Of a stretch of DNA of 41,233 nt, positions 1 to 8,407 are shown piece after piece. The DNA is from Fuerstiella sp. (GTDB lineage Bacteria; Planctomycetota; Planctomycetia; Planctomycetales; Planctomycetaceae). Made by a program: the position numbers and the translations under genes. The stretch is taken from positions 1-41,233 of the forward strand of contig JABABI010000040.1 in assembly GCA_014238335.1 (NCBI GenBank), in the 5' to 3' direction. The notes below the pieces were generated by a model. That model had not been told where the DNA came from and did not search any database. It saw only the letters and a list, made by a program, of their open reading frames with translations. Numbering within the stretch: position 1 is the first letter of the stretch; the number at the start of each line of letters is the position of its first letter.

Positions 1-639
1 AAGAGCTGCAATACTTGCAGTTGCTAACGTCATATCTGTTTCACGAGAATCAAATCTTGTGGCGATAGAACTTGAAACAGCAGTAAACGAACCACTTATC
101 GTTGTGGCGTTTGTGAATTCGACCACGCGACTGCCACTCAGGCACCAGTGAAAAAAATCCGGCACCATCAGGAAACGTTTGGCCTGCGCCACCAGGTCAG
201 GATCCCGGTCGCACATGGCCAGTAACTGGTACAGCGAATTCAGCTGCATAAACTGCAGGCCAGTTTCTGCAAAAATTTCGGCACGCGGCACGCGTGAAAA
301 TGCCTTCTGCAGCATGCCATCTGTGCGTTTGTCTCTGTAATTCCACGGCTGCCCCAGCAGTTCATCGTGCTGGTTCATCAGCACAAAGTCGACTCCCCAT
401 GTGTCCACGCCCACGGAGACAGCAGAACCACTGAGTCTGGAAGCAGCTTCCCGCAGGCCGTTTTGAATCTCAGTCCACAGGCTGACCAGATTCCATCTCA
501 GCGTTCCGCCGAGATTTACGGGACCGTTTGGAAAACGGTGAAATTGTTCCAGCGCGATTTTCCGACCGTCAAAGTGACCGGCCATCACTCGTCCGCTTTC
601 CGCTCCCAGATCCACTGCCAAATATGTGTTTTGTACCAT
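1..639 (-). CDS. rhaB: Rhamnulokinase (FGGY family), C-terminus cut by window edge
   Basis: I translated the reverse strand from an ATG at 639 to the window edge: 213 codons, no stop. The N-terminus has the FGGY/actin-type phosphate loop as AVDLGAESGRVMAG, then GVDTWGVDFVLMN (about residue 75) and a PWNYRDKRTDGM stretch, which together are the rhamnulokinase pattern rather than xylulokinase or glycerol kinase. Known role: ATP-dependent phosphorylation of L-rhamnulose in cytoplasmic rhamnose catabolism. About half of the usual ~480 residues is present and the C-terminal ATPase half is outside the window. The gene reads leftward, divergent from the small membrane-protein gene at 772, so the 130-bp gap probably holds both promoters. 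Rhamnose use would fit the nearby sulfatases, since sulfated algal polysaccharides are often rhamnose-rich; that link is inference. Confidence 0.88.
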   Translation of the reverse strand, partial: MVQNTYLAVDLGAESGRVMAGHFDGRKIALEQFHRFPNGPVNLGGTLRWNLVSLWTEIQNGLREAASRLSGSAVSVGVDTWGVDFVLMNQHDELLGQPWNYRDKRTDGMLQKAFSRVPRAEIFAETGLQFMQLNSLYQLLAMCDRDPDLVAQAKRFLMVPDFFHWCLSGSRVVEFTNATTISGSFTAVSSSIATRFDSRETDMTLATASIAAL

Positions 640-771
640 TCGTCCAACTTTCAATGCTGTTTTTGCGAATCATAGCGTCGCTGAACGTTCTCGAAAACGA
701 GCTCGACAATCGTATTTCCGAGGTGCAGGATAGTTCCGATTCTGAGACGTTGTGACTATCATGCACCGGTG

Positions 772-1122
772 ATGAAGACGGCCGCGACCAATCGGATACT
801 GTTTCTGTGGGCCACCGCGTTTACCGTGATCTTTGAGCTGATCACCTGCGTGATGCGGTTTGGCTGCCGACTGGAATCCACACGAGACACCGCATCAACG
901 ATCGGCCGACTGACGTGTGGGTTACGGATTCATCACAGCTACATCGGCGGAGTCATCATGTTGCTGGCGTGCTGGCTGTGGGACCGACACCCGAAGACCA
1001 GCTGGTGGATGCTGGCGATCGGACTGGGTCTGTTCTTCAGTGATCTGATCCACCATTTTCTGGTGCTGTGGCCTGTTGTCGGCAGCCCGCAATTTGACGT
1101 TTTCTACCCACCTGATTCCTGA
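772..1122 (+). CDS. Small integral membrane protein, His-rich, unknown function
   Basis: 116 residues from ATG 772; a GTG directly before it (769) is an alternative start. Three hydrophobic segments are visible: about residues 8-28, a central one after the motif RIHHSYIGG, and a C-terminal one around GLGLFFSDLIHHFLVLWPVV. The two HH pairs (RIHHSY and DLIHHFL) sit at membrane boundaries and could bind a metal or haem, but no catalytic family is recognised. The 3' end overlaps the convergent glgC 3' end by 19 bp, so the two transcripts run into each other. Codon use and the conserved-looking HH motifs support a real gene; function is unknown. Confidence 0.6.
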   Translation: MKTAATNRILFLWATAFTVIFELITCVMRFGCRLESTRDTASTIGRLTCGLRIHHSYIGGVIMLLACWLWDRHPKTSWWMLAIGLGLFFSDLIHHFLVLWPVVGSPQFDVFYPPDS

Positions 1123-2402
1123 CTCCCGCTCTGTGAGAACGACCAGCCTTCCGGAATGACGGCACCTTTTTTGACCACAGCAACACCGTCGCGGACGGCT
1201 ACCTGATCATAATCTCCGTCACCGTCCGGAGCATCAGAAGCGATAAGTCTTGCGCCCGCTCCAATCCGTACGTTCTTGTCAACCAGCACTCCGTCGATCA
1301 AAACGCTGTTCTCCAGGCCTGGCCGCTCGAAGGATTCCGCACGATCTTTGACGTAGTAATCGGCTCCCATAATGACGCTGTTGCGAATTGTCACGTTGCT
1401 GCCAACCTGTGTGCGGACTCCGATGACGCTGTTTTCAACACGACAGCCCGGCCCAATCTGACAGCCTTCCGCGATCAGGCTGCGGTTGACCGTGCAATCG
1501 TCCATCCGCGTCGACGGCAGGAATCTTGCGCGGGTGTAAATTGGCCATTTGTGATTGGCAAACGTGAACTCAGGATTGGTGTCGGCCAGGGCCAGATTGG
1601 AATCGAAAAACGCTTTGATTGTACCGATGTCTTCCCAGTACCCGTCAAATAAATGGGCCTGCACGCGATGGTTTTCGATGGCCTGTGGAAAGATGTGTTT
1701 GCCAAAGTCTTCGTCGTCTGACGATTCCAGCAGGTCGACCAGCAGGTCGCGATTAAAAAGATAGATCCCCATGCTGGCCAGGTACTCACGGCCTTTGGAT
1801 TCGATACCCTGCTGATCAATCCAACTGGAAGGCGCCCGTGCGGCTGCCAGAGCTGCGTCGTCCTGCGGCTTTTCCACAAAGCCTGTTACTCGACCGGTAT
1901 CATCCAGCTGCATGACACCGAATCCTCGAGCATCCGCGGCACCGACCGGAATTGTGGAAATTGTCACGTCAGCTCCGGCCGCGACATGCGTGGTCAGCAT
2001 TTCGCGGTAGTCCATGCGATACAGCTGGTCGCCGGAAAGGATCAGGATGTACCGCAGATTCGGTTCTTTCAGAAATCGCAGCTGTTTGCGAACGGCGTCA
2101 GCCGTGCCCTGATACCACGCGGAATCACCAGGTGTCTGCTGAGCCGCAAGCACTTCGACAAATCCTTTGTTGAACACATCAAAGTTATACGTCTGTCGAA
2201 TGTGTCGGTGCAGGCTGACGGAGTTGAATTGTGTCAACACATAGATTCGGTTGACGTCGCTGTGCATACAATTCGAGATCGGCACATCAATCAGTCGATA
2301 CTTGCCCGCGATGGGAACCGCCGGCTTCGAACGAAACTGGGTGAGTGGCATCAACCGCGTGCCTTTGCCGCCGCCCAGAATCAGACTGATCAAGTGATCC
2401 AT
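1104..2402 (-). CDS. glgC: Glucose-1-phosphate adenylyltransferase (ADP-glucose pyrophosphorylase)
   Basis: 432 residues, the normal length for GlgC. It makes ADP-glucose from ATP and glucose-1-phosphate, the first committed step of glycogen synthesis. The N-terminal nucleotidyltransferase domain opens with LILGGGKGTRLMPLT, followed by RSKPAVPIAGKYRLIDVPISNC (split here by no gap), the family signature, and contains the GTADAV substrate-loop motif and the VEKP motif. The C-terminal part (about residues 300-410) shows left-handed beta-helix hexapeptide pattern (CQIGPGCRVENSVIG, NVTIRNSVIMG). Start ATG at 2402; no other glycogen gene is adjacent. The stop region overlaps the convergent membrane-protein gene. 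Identification is confident; regulatory effector (fructose-6-P, FBP or 3-PGA) cannot be read from sequence alone. Confidence 0.95.
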   Translation of the reverse strand: MDHLISLILGGGKGTRLMPLTQFRSKPAVPIAGKYRLIDVPISNCMHSDVNRIYVLTQFNSVSLHRHIRQTYNFDVFNKGFVEVLAAQQTPGDSAWYQGTADAVRKQLRFLKEPNLRYILILSGDQLYRMDYREMLTTHVAAGADVTISTIPVGAADARGFGVMQLDDTGRVTGFVEKPQDDAALAAARAPSSWIDQQGIESKGREYLASMGIYLFNRDLLVDLLESSDDEDFGKHIFPQAIENHRVQAHLFDGYWEDIGTIKAFFDSNLALADTNPEFTFANHKWPIYTRARFLPSTRMDDCTVNRSLIAEGCQIGPGCRVENSVIGVRTQVGSNVTIRNSVIMGADYYVKDRAESFERPGLENSVLIDGVLVDKNVRIGAGARLIASDAPDGDGDYDQVAVRDGVAVVKKGAVIPEGWSFSQSGSQESGG

Positions 2403-2598
2403 ATTGTTCCGCTTCCAAATACGGGTCGAGAGTGTTTAAGATGGGATTCGGCTGTCCCCGCGTAACCTAGCGAAATTAGCCCTGACTTCACAATCAAGGG
2501 TGTTGGACAGGATCGCTTCGTGCGTCGCCACGGACCGGAACTGGCAAAGCCCCGGCCTTCTCGATACCGAGCGTTAATAATCCGATGATTGAGGCAAT

Positions 2599-3750
2599 AT
2601 GCGTCGACGCCTTTTGCAATTGATGGCTTATCTGGGCTGCCTGACGCCGGTTGCCGCGCCTGCCGAGGATCCTTTGCACACCGTGACGTTAGCGCCGGCT
2701 GCTGACCGTGCGGCCATAAAGCGTCTTACGGGCCGAGTGCTGGTTGAAGCATCGGATGGCGGCATTCTGCTGGAAGAGCGAAGTGGTCAGCTCCACAATC
2801 TTACGCCGAAACAGTTTACATCCATCGTTGGGCGGACCGCCGCATTTTCATATTTACCCCCCGATGGACTGGCAGCCCTGCTGCTGCAACAAACGGCTGG
2901 CGGATCTACCATCCACCAGACCGAACATTTTGTGATCTGCTCGGACGCCTCAGACCTTTATACGGCGTTTTGCGGACGGCTGCTTGAGAAGGTCGTCGCT
3001 GAATATCTGAAGTTCTTTGAAGACTCAGATGTTCAGCTGAAAAAACTCACCGCAAAACTTCCGGTTTTGGTTTTTCGCGATGTGGCTCGGTTTCAGGAAT
3101 TTGCTCGCCGGCAACACCCGGATACAGATTTTACCGATGTCCCCGGTTACTACTCGGTCCGCGACAATCAGATGCTGATCACCGCAATTTCCGGCGATCG
3201 CGCGTTCCGCACCAACTCGGATGTCGTCCGTGAGCTAAAGAAGACGCCTCGCCAGGTGGAAACGATCGTTCACGAAGCCGTGCATCAATTGGTATTCAAT
3301 ACGGGGCTGCAGGTGCGGTATGCGGACAATCCGATGTGGCTGTCGGAGGGTCTGGCCGTATTCTTTGAACGGGCGTCGGGAAGAAGTTCGACAATCTGGA
3401 GTCGACCGGGTGAGGTCAGTCGGATTCATCTGCCGGGTTTCCAGGCGGCCACCAGTCAGAATCGACTTAGATTGCCGTTAGCGGACCTGCTGGAGTCCGA
3501 TCAGGCATTTCAGTCCCCGGACCATCTTGGCGATGCTTACGCGGAAGGATGGGCGATCACGTTCTTTCTGGTTCGCTCGGATCGAGCGGCCTTCGACCGC
3601 CTGTTGTTACACCAGCAGAACAGAAAACCTCTGCAGCCCGTCGGTGCGGCAGCACGTCTGGAGGAATTCGAAACCGCGACCGGCCGGTCGCTCAAAGATT
3701 TCGAACGCTATTTCCTGCGTTACATGTCTCGAGTGCGATCGCGTCCGTAG
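2599..3750 (+). CDS. Exported DUF1570-like putative zinc metalloprotease
   Basis: 383 residues with an N-terminal signal peptide (MRRRLLQLMAYLGCLTPVAAPAE, cleavage likely after APA). The core carries HEAVHQ at about residue 225, a HExxH zinc-peptidase motif, followed about 20 residues on by WLSEGLAVFFE, which supplies the third ligand Glu near residue 250 in the gluzincin manner. The spacing and the long region with LPVLVFRDVARFQEFARR match the DUF1570 architecture common in planctomycetes. It is expected to act in the periplasm or cell envelope; the substrate is unknown. A C-terminal ATGRSLKDFERYFLRYM helix is typical of these proteins. Start ATG 2599 is the only one that gives a signal peptide. 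The gene stands alone between glgC (divergent) and the Ldh_2 dehydrogenase. Confidence 0.82.
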   Translation: MRRRLLQLMAYLGCLTPVAAPAEDPLHTVTLAPAADRAAIKRLTGRVLVEASDGGILLEERSGQLHNLTPKQFTSIVGRTAAFSYLPPDGLAALLLQQTAGGSTIHQTEHFVICSDASDLYTAFCGRLLEKVVAEYLKFFEDSDVQLKKLTAKLPVLVFRDVARFQEFARRQHPDTDFTDVPGYYSVRDNQMLITAISGDRAFRTNSDVVRELKKTPRQVETIVHEAVHQLVFNTGLQVRYADNPMWLSEGLAVFFERASGRSSTIWSRPGEVSRIHLPGFQAATSQNRLRLPLADLLESDQAFQSPDHLGDAYAEGWAITFFLVRSDRAAFDRLLLHQQNRKPLQPVGAAARLEEFETATGRSLKDFERYFLRYMSRVRSRP

Positions 3751-3968
3751 GTCGGTTGCCGTGGGTTCGGTTCCGGCAGCGAATTTCTGCCGCGATCGGG
3801 TAAGATCCGCAATTTCTGGTGCGCGAATTCAACATTTGCGGCGACTGGTTGAACAAATTCCTGTTTCAGCAATCAACTTGCGCCGATCCCGACGGGTTCA
3901 CGACACCACCCGCGTCTCCTTGCTGCTTCCTGCGTCATTTCCACCCGATTACAACCCCGGACAAACAG

Positions 3969-5093
3969 ATGACAAGCCGACGAATCTCGCACGACAAACT
4001 TCGAATCTTTGTTCACGACGTGTTCGTCGCATCCGGCGTGGACGACGCCGATGCAGAACAAGCGACCGACGTTTTGATGTGGGCCAGCCTGAGGGGAGTC
4101 GATACCCACGGCGTCCGCAATCTAAAACGTTATTACATCGACAGTGCTGGCGGAGTCGGCAGACGCGACGGCGTCATTCGAACGGGTGCGCCGCTCACAG
4201 TGGAACGGGATTCTCCAACGACGGCTACGACCAATGCGAATGGAGGCATGGGACTGTCCGCATCCGTGAAAACCATGACCATGGCAATCGACAAGGCGAC
4301 CACTCAGGGCGTTGGCATTGTCACCGTTCGCAACTCAACGCACTTCGGTGCGGCCGGTTACTACGCCCACATGGCGACACATCATGACATGATCGGATTT
4401 GCGTCTACCGGGTATTTGTTTCCCAATGGACAACCGAAGGCGGTCACACCTTTTGGGGGCCTGCTGCCGATGCTGTCGACCAACCCGCTGGCCATGGCTT
4501 GCCCCGGCAGCAGCGGCCCGGCATTTATACTTGATATGTCAACGTCCGTCGTCCCGGTCAATCGCATCGAGATGCTGGAAGAACTGGGAAAATCACTACC
4601 GCTCGGCTGGGCACTCGATGATCAACATCGCCCCACTTCCGATCCGGCCGCATTCACCAAAGTCGTCCCGCTGGGAGGCGCTACCGAATTGGGTGGTCAC
4701 AAGGGTTTCGGCCTGGCGATCGCCGGCTGGATTCTGACCGGACTGCTGTCCGGAGCGTGGCGAGAGAAACCTGATCCTGATCGGGTGCTGGGGGATATCA
4801 AAGGCCCGGTTGACGAGTTTGCTCAGGAAGGTATCGGCCACGTCTTTGCGGCGATGCGGCTGGATCAATTCGGAGATCCTGACACAATCAAGCGAGGTTT
4901 AGATGTCATGATGCGGAAGTTTAACGAGTCACCACCTGCCCCCGGATTTGATCGTGTCATGATTCCGGGACAGCCGGAAGCGGAGTGCATGCAGAATCGG
5001 CTCCATGACGGCATTCCCCTGTCGCCTTCCACAGTGACAGACCTGTCCAGCCTTTCCAAACAGTTTGGTGTCGAACTGGATATGGATAAATAG
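3969..5093 (+). CDS. Malate/L-lactate dehydrogenase family (Ldh_2) NAD(P)-dependent oxidoreductase
   Basis: 374 residues from ATG 3969. The frame is open from 3819 but the extra 50 residues are Cys/Pro-rich and lack family similarity, so I choose the internal start. Family marks: RGVDTHGVRNLKRYY (residues ~40-55) with the conserved DTHG, NSTHFGAAGYYAHMA, NPLAMACPGSSGPAFILDMSTS and GGHKGFGLAI. These define the Ldh_2 (COG2055) fold, whose members include malate, ureidoglycolate, L-sulfolactate and 2,3-diketo-L-gulonate dehydrogenases. They reduce 2-oxo acids or oxidise 2-hydroxy acids with NAD(P) in the cytoplasm. Substrate cannot be assigned. The segment after DMSTS reads VVPVNRIEMLEELG, slightly different from the usual VVA.GK, which may affect substrate choice. 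It lies 60 bp upstream of a sulfatase gene on the same strand, so cotranscription is possible. Confidence 0.9.
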   Translation: MTSRRISHDKLRIFVHDVFVASGVDDADAEQATDVLMWASLRGVDTHGVRNLKRYYIDSAGGVGRRDGVIRTGAPLTVERDSPTTATTNANGGMGLSASVKTMTMAIDKATTQGVGIVTVRNSTHFGAAGYYAHMATHHDMIGFASTGYLFPNGQPKAVTPFGGLLPMLSTNPLAMACPGSSGPAFILDMSTSVVPVNRIEMLEELGKSLPLGWALDDQHRPTSDPAAFTKVVPLGGATELGGHKGFGLAIAGWILTGLLSGAWREKPDPDRVLGDIKGPVDEFAQEGIGHVFAAMRLDQFGDPDTIKRGLDVMMRKFNESPPAPGFDRVMIPGQPEAECMQNRLHDGIPLSPSTVTDLSSLSKQFGVELDMDK

Positions 5094-5153
5094 TTCCGCG
5101 GCATAGGTCAGACCGTCTACCTTGTCTAACGAAGAAAATGATCAGGAGAGAAG

Positions 5154-6599
5154 ATGTTTGGTACACGTGGAGTCAAATCGGTAGTTCCTGTTCGATGCCT
5201 GCGAATTCATACCGGATGTTTGCTCGTAACCTTTGTGTGTGGATTCACCAGCGTTCTGTCGGCCGATAAGCCAAAGCCCCGCATCAAAAACGTCCTGTTC
5301 ATCGTTTCTGACGACCTGAGAGCCGGTGTGCTGGGCTGCTACGGCGACTCGATGTGTCAAACACCCAACATCGACAAACTTGCCGCCGAGGCACTCGTTT
5401 TTGATCGAGCCTATTGCCAGGGAACGGTCTGTGGCCCGTCGCGAACATCGTTCATGTTCAGCCGTTATAAGGGCAAGGGCGACGTCACTCTGGGGCAGCA
5501 CTTTCGACAAAACGGCCGTTACAGCGCACGAGTCGGAAAGATCTTTCACATGCGCGTACCGGGCGACATTATCGCCGGGACTGATGGACAGGACGTACCG
5601 GAGACGTGGACCGAACGATTTAATTCGCAGGGCAACGAAGCACACACTCCCGGAGACTATGCGTGTCTGAATCTGAACATTTTCACGACAGAGCTGGAAG
5701 GTCGACAGTCCACGAAGATGGCTCACCGGATGTTCGTATCCGTGGCATACGACGGCACCGGAGCGGATCAGCCCGATCACAAAACGGCCTCCAAGACCGT
5801 CGAACTGCTGCAGAAACATCGTGACGAACAGTTTTTCATCGCAGCCGGATTTGTGCGACCGCATTATCCAATGGTGGCACCGCATCGGTACTTTGCCCCA
5901 TACCCCTGGCAGAAAACGACCGTGCCGGAACAGCGTCCCGGCGATCTGGATGACATTCCGAAACTAGGGCTGCCCGGAAGTCGTTCGGCGCTAAACGGCA
6001 TCGACATGTACCCTGATAATCAGCAGCGAATGTGGGCGGCATACTATGCAGCCGTGACGTTTATGGACGAACAGGTCGGTCGGCTGGTCGACGAACTGGA
6101 CCGCCTGGGACTGCGAGAATCAACCGCTATCGTCTTCACCAGCGATCACGGATATCACCTGGGAGATCATACGTTCTGGCAGAAAAACAATGTTCACGAG
6201 CAGGTGACGCGGATACCGCTGATAATTTCCGTACCTGGTTTTCAGCCAGGACGGACGGATTCCATCGTGGAACTGGTCGACCTGTTTCCCACTCTGTGCG
6301 AACTGACTTCACTGTCGTCGCCCGAAGGGCTCCACGGCACCAGTCTGGTCCCCGTCCTGCAGGATCATTCCGTCACCGTAAAACAGGGTGCCCTGTCCTT
6401 CGCAAAGGGAGCCTCCTGGCGTACAAGGGACTGGTCCTACATGCAATACAACGACGGCACGCAGGAAATGTACGACATGGAAAAAGACCCGGGACAGTTC
6501 ACAAATCTGGCTGCAGACCCAAAGCATTCAGCTACGTTGCAGCAGCAGGCCGCCCAATTGAAGGCTCGCCTGGCAGAGTTCAACGTGAAATCGCCATAG
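5154..6599 (+). CDS. Exported sulfatase, iduronate-2-sulfatase-like
   Basis: 481 residues. A ribosome site AGGAGAG ends 4 bases before ATG 5154. The N-terminus is a signal peptide (hydrophobic run near residues 18-37, cleavage after VLSA). Sulfatase marks: LFIVSDDLRAGVLGCYG with the metal-binding Asp pair, then CGPSRTS with Cys93, the C-x-P-S-R signature that is converted to formylglycine by a sulfatase-maturating enzyme. Later HGYHLGDHTFWQKNN and the C-terminal region are those of the iduronate-2-sulfatase/choline-sulfatase-like branch. It should hydrolyse sulfate esters of polysaccharides outside the cytoplasm. Planctomycetes carry many of these for algal sulfated glycans; the exact glycan is not readable. 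The next gene, DUF1080, is convergent, so this appears to be monocistronic or cotranscribed with the upstream dehydrogenase. Confidence 0.93.
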   Translation: MFGTRGVKSVVPVRCLRIHTGCLLVTFVCGFTSVLSADKPKPRIKNVLFIVSDDLRAGVLGCYGDSMCQTPNIDKLAAEALVFDRAYCQGTVCGPSRTSFMFSRYKGKGDVTLGQHFRQNGRYSARVGKIFHMRVPGDIIAGTDGQDVPETWTERFNSQGNEAHTPGDYACLNLNIFTTELEGRQSTKMAHRMFVSVAYDGTGADQPDHKTASKTVELLQKHRDEQFFIAAGFVRPHYPMVAPHRYFAPYPWQKTTVPEQRPGDLDDIPKLGLPGSRSALNGIDMYPDNQQRMWAAYYAAVTFMDEQVGRLVDELDRLGLRESTAIVFTSDHGYHLGDHTFWQKNNVHEQVTRIPLIISVPGFQPGRTDSIVELVDLFPTLCELTSLSSPEGLHGTSLVPVLQDHSVTVKQGALSFAKGASWRTRDWSYMQYNDGTQEMYDMEKDPGQFTNLAADPKHSATLQQQAAQLKARLAEFNVKSP

Positions 6600-6711
6600 C
6601 CTTGTTTCCGTCCCCCAGTTTTGCAGCGACCAACAGGAGTGGACCATCATCTTCCGAGCGTCAGATCGCATCGGCTGCGGGCCGCCCCGCTCGGCTGCGG
6701 GTCGTGCCGTG

Positions 6712-7425
6712 TTATGGTAGTTCTTTGATGCGCAGGTTGCGCCACATGATGGTTTTGCCAACGGCTTCCGGGTGTTTGCCGACACCGTGCACCTGCAAAG
6801 CGATCAGGCCCTGAGGCGTCATGTCGTCTTCGAAGTCAGCTCGAGGTTCACCGTTCAGCCATGTGCGAATGTGGGGTCCATCGCATTCGACTTTCACGGA
6901 GTTCCATTCGCCTGGTTTGTAGAGGTCCTGTCCCTGTTTCGTGAATGCTTTTGCATTGCCACCTCTGAGTCCAGGGTAAAGCCAGCCGCGACGACCTTCG
7001 TCATAGATGCCGCCGCTCCACATGCGGCTCGGTTTGTTAGGGTCGATTTCGACCTGATATCCGTGAACACGTCCCGCCGCAATTTTCTTGTTCTTGCCTG
7101 TGCCACCCACGATCAATTCGATGGCATACACATTGCTGCGAAACTGCACTCCTGAATTCAGCAGGTTGTCGCACTTGTACTCGTACTCCAGAACAAAATT
7201 CCGGTACAGTTTTGTCGTGCACATGAAGCTGTTGGGAGTGGCTGTGACAGACTCACCCACAATTGCGCCATCTTCGATTCGGTATTTGGCAACACCGCCC
7301 TGTTGTTCCCAGCCGTCGAAATTCTCACCGTTGAAAAGTGATGTGAAGCCCTTGTCCTGAGCGACGCCATAGCCGGCACACAACAGGACTGCGAATATGC
7401 ACGTGAGATATCGAATCATCGACAA
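6712..7425 (-). CDS. Exported DUF1080 (3-keto-disaccharide hydrolase-like) protein
   Basis: 237 residues with signal peptide MSMIRYLTCIFAVLLCAGYGVAQ. The mature part starts GFTSLFNGENFDGWEQQGG, the standard opening of DUF1080 proteins, and has GGIYDEGRRGWLYPGL and YKPGEWNSVKVECDGPHIRTWLNG, hallmark stretches of this LamG/concanavalin-like fold. Characterised relatives cleave 3-keto-glucosides or bind glucans; most planctomycete copies are uncharacterised. An ATG two codons in (MIRYL) is an alternative start. The gene is convergent with the sulfatase; the 110 bp between the two stops is GC-rich with a duplicated CTCGGCTGCGGG-like motif. Confidence 0.9.
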   Translation of the reverse strand: MSMIRYLTCIFAVLLCAGYGVAQDKGFTSLFNGENFDGWEQQGGVAKYRIEDGAIVGESVTATPNSFMCTTKLYRNFVLEYEYKCDNLLNSGVQFRSNVYAIELIVGGTGKNKKIAAGRVHGYQVEIDPNKPSRMWSGGIYDEGRRGWLYPGLRGGNAKAFTKQGQDLYKPGEWNSVKVECDGPHIRTWLNGEPRADFEDDMTPQGLIALQVHGVGKHPEAVGKTIMWRNLRIKELP

Positions 7426-7821
7426 ATTTTCTTACCAAAAAAATCGAGCCTGGAACAACGACATTAAATATAGCCGAAGAACACCCGGCAGGCCAACGAG
7501 AGGCCCCGCCGACAATTCAGTCCGTGTTCAGCGAAATTTTCTGGTTTTCCTGCTTCGCCGGTGCGACCAATGACAGCGGATGTCACTGATTCGTGGTCAA
7601 AAAATCGCATTAGTCTACAATTTTGTTATCGACCGGTGAGTCTTAAATCGAAATAGGAGGCAGTGAGTCGCGACTATCAGCCGCCTTTTCCATGATTCGA
7701 ACAGTTGACGAAAATACGTGGCTCATTCGGGCTCCGGGGAAGTACACATAGTGGGTCAGAAAACGTTTTTCGCGACCATGAAGCAGCGCAATACTCGGAC
7801 GGGGGGCATGAATTCGTGGTG
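7426..7821. other. Intergenic region, divergent promoters, no convincing gene
   Basis: About 400 bases between the DUF1080 start and the Cys-rich gene. It is comparatively AT-rich, as expected for divergent promoters. At 7656-7665 an AGGAGG is followed closely by GTG, opening a ten-codon frame that stops at 7695; this is in the same frame as the downstream gene and might be a leader peptide, but nothing else supports it. A TTG at 7705 opens the long frame that includes the downstream gene, yet the extra 39 residues look non-coding. Confidence 0.5.
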
Positions 7822-8379
7822 ATGTTCGGCAGGATCGCATACGTTTGCTCGAAAGTGGCAGTCGCAACTGCCATCGTCTGCGCGCTCGTATTCGGTCAGG
7901 CCATTCGCCAGTATCATCATGTTCTGAGTTCTGCCACGGCGTCAGGTGAGACCACAGACTCGGGGCGGTGCTCGTGCCAGACGTGTCCGTTCCACAGTCG
8001 TGACGCGTCCGACCAGGGTGATCCGGAACAGAACGTTCCGCAGCACGAACACAATTGTGGTGTTTGTCAGGTTCTGTTGCAGGCGGCAGATCCTCCGCCA
8101 GCCGTCATTCTGGGTGACTGCTTTTCGCCGAAAATGGAGTTCCTGACCGTTGCCAGTGAAGTCTCGCATGGATCAGCCTGCCGCCAAAAAGTGCTCGCGG
8201 GCCTCCTGCCTGAGCTCGCATATCTGCTGCTGACGGCTGGTCAATGCCACTGGTTAGCGACTCGGCACGTCTTTGCTTCGAGATCGTGGTTGCCGACAGT
8301 GCGTGTCCCAGGCCGACCAGCAACCTGCTTTCGTCGCCGTCTGCCGCGCCCTTCGCTTCGTCGTGTTTGCACCTCTTAG
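7822..8379 (+). CDS. Membrane-anchored Cys/His-rich hypothetical protein
   Basis: 185 residues from ATG 7822 (GTG codons directly before it, 7816 and 7819, are alternatives; no clear ribosome site). Residues ~8-28 form a signal anchor (VCSKVAVATAIVCALVFGQAI). Next comes a Cys/His-rich stretch: CSCQTCPFHS and HEHNCGVCQVLLQAADPPP, resembling the short Cys/His periplasmic loops of DUF2946-type proteins that are linked to metal handling; the assignment to that family is only a suggestion. The C-terminal half is Arg-rich and its last part overlaps what would be an upstream extension of the next gene. The gene precedes the DUF1559 gene by 28 bp on the same strand. Confidence 0.5.
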   Translation: MFGRIAYVCSKVAVATAIVCALVFGQAIRQYHHVLSSATASGETTDSGRCSCQTCPFHSRDASDQGDPEQNVPQHEHNCGVCQVLLQAADPPPAVILGDCFSPKMEFLTVASEVSHGSACRQKVLAGLLPELAYLLLTAGQCHWLATRHVFASRSWLPTVRVPGRPATCFRRRLPRPSLRRVCTS

Positions 8380-8407
8380 AGATCATTATTCTGATGGGAA
8401 CAATATT

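Noticed and set aside
3527..4387. 286-residue plus-strand frame
   Set aside because: Arg/Ser/Cys-rich shadow overlapping the DUF1570-like and Ldh_2 genes in other frames.
5142..5885. 247-residue minus-strand frame
   Set aside because: It lies inside the sulfatase gene on the other strand, which has full family motifs; the minus-strand translation has no protein-like pattern.
7656..7695. Leader peptide with AGGAGG before a GTG
   Set aside because: Only ten codons, spacing to the start is too short and nothing indicates attenuation; mentioned only under the intergenic region.
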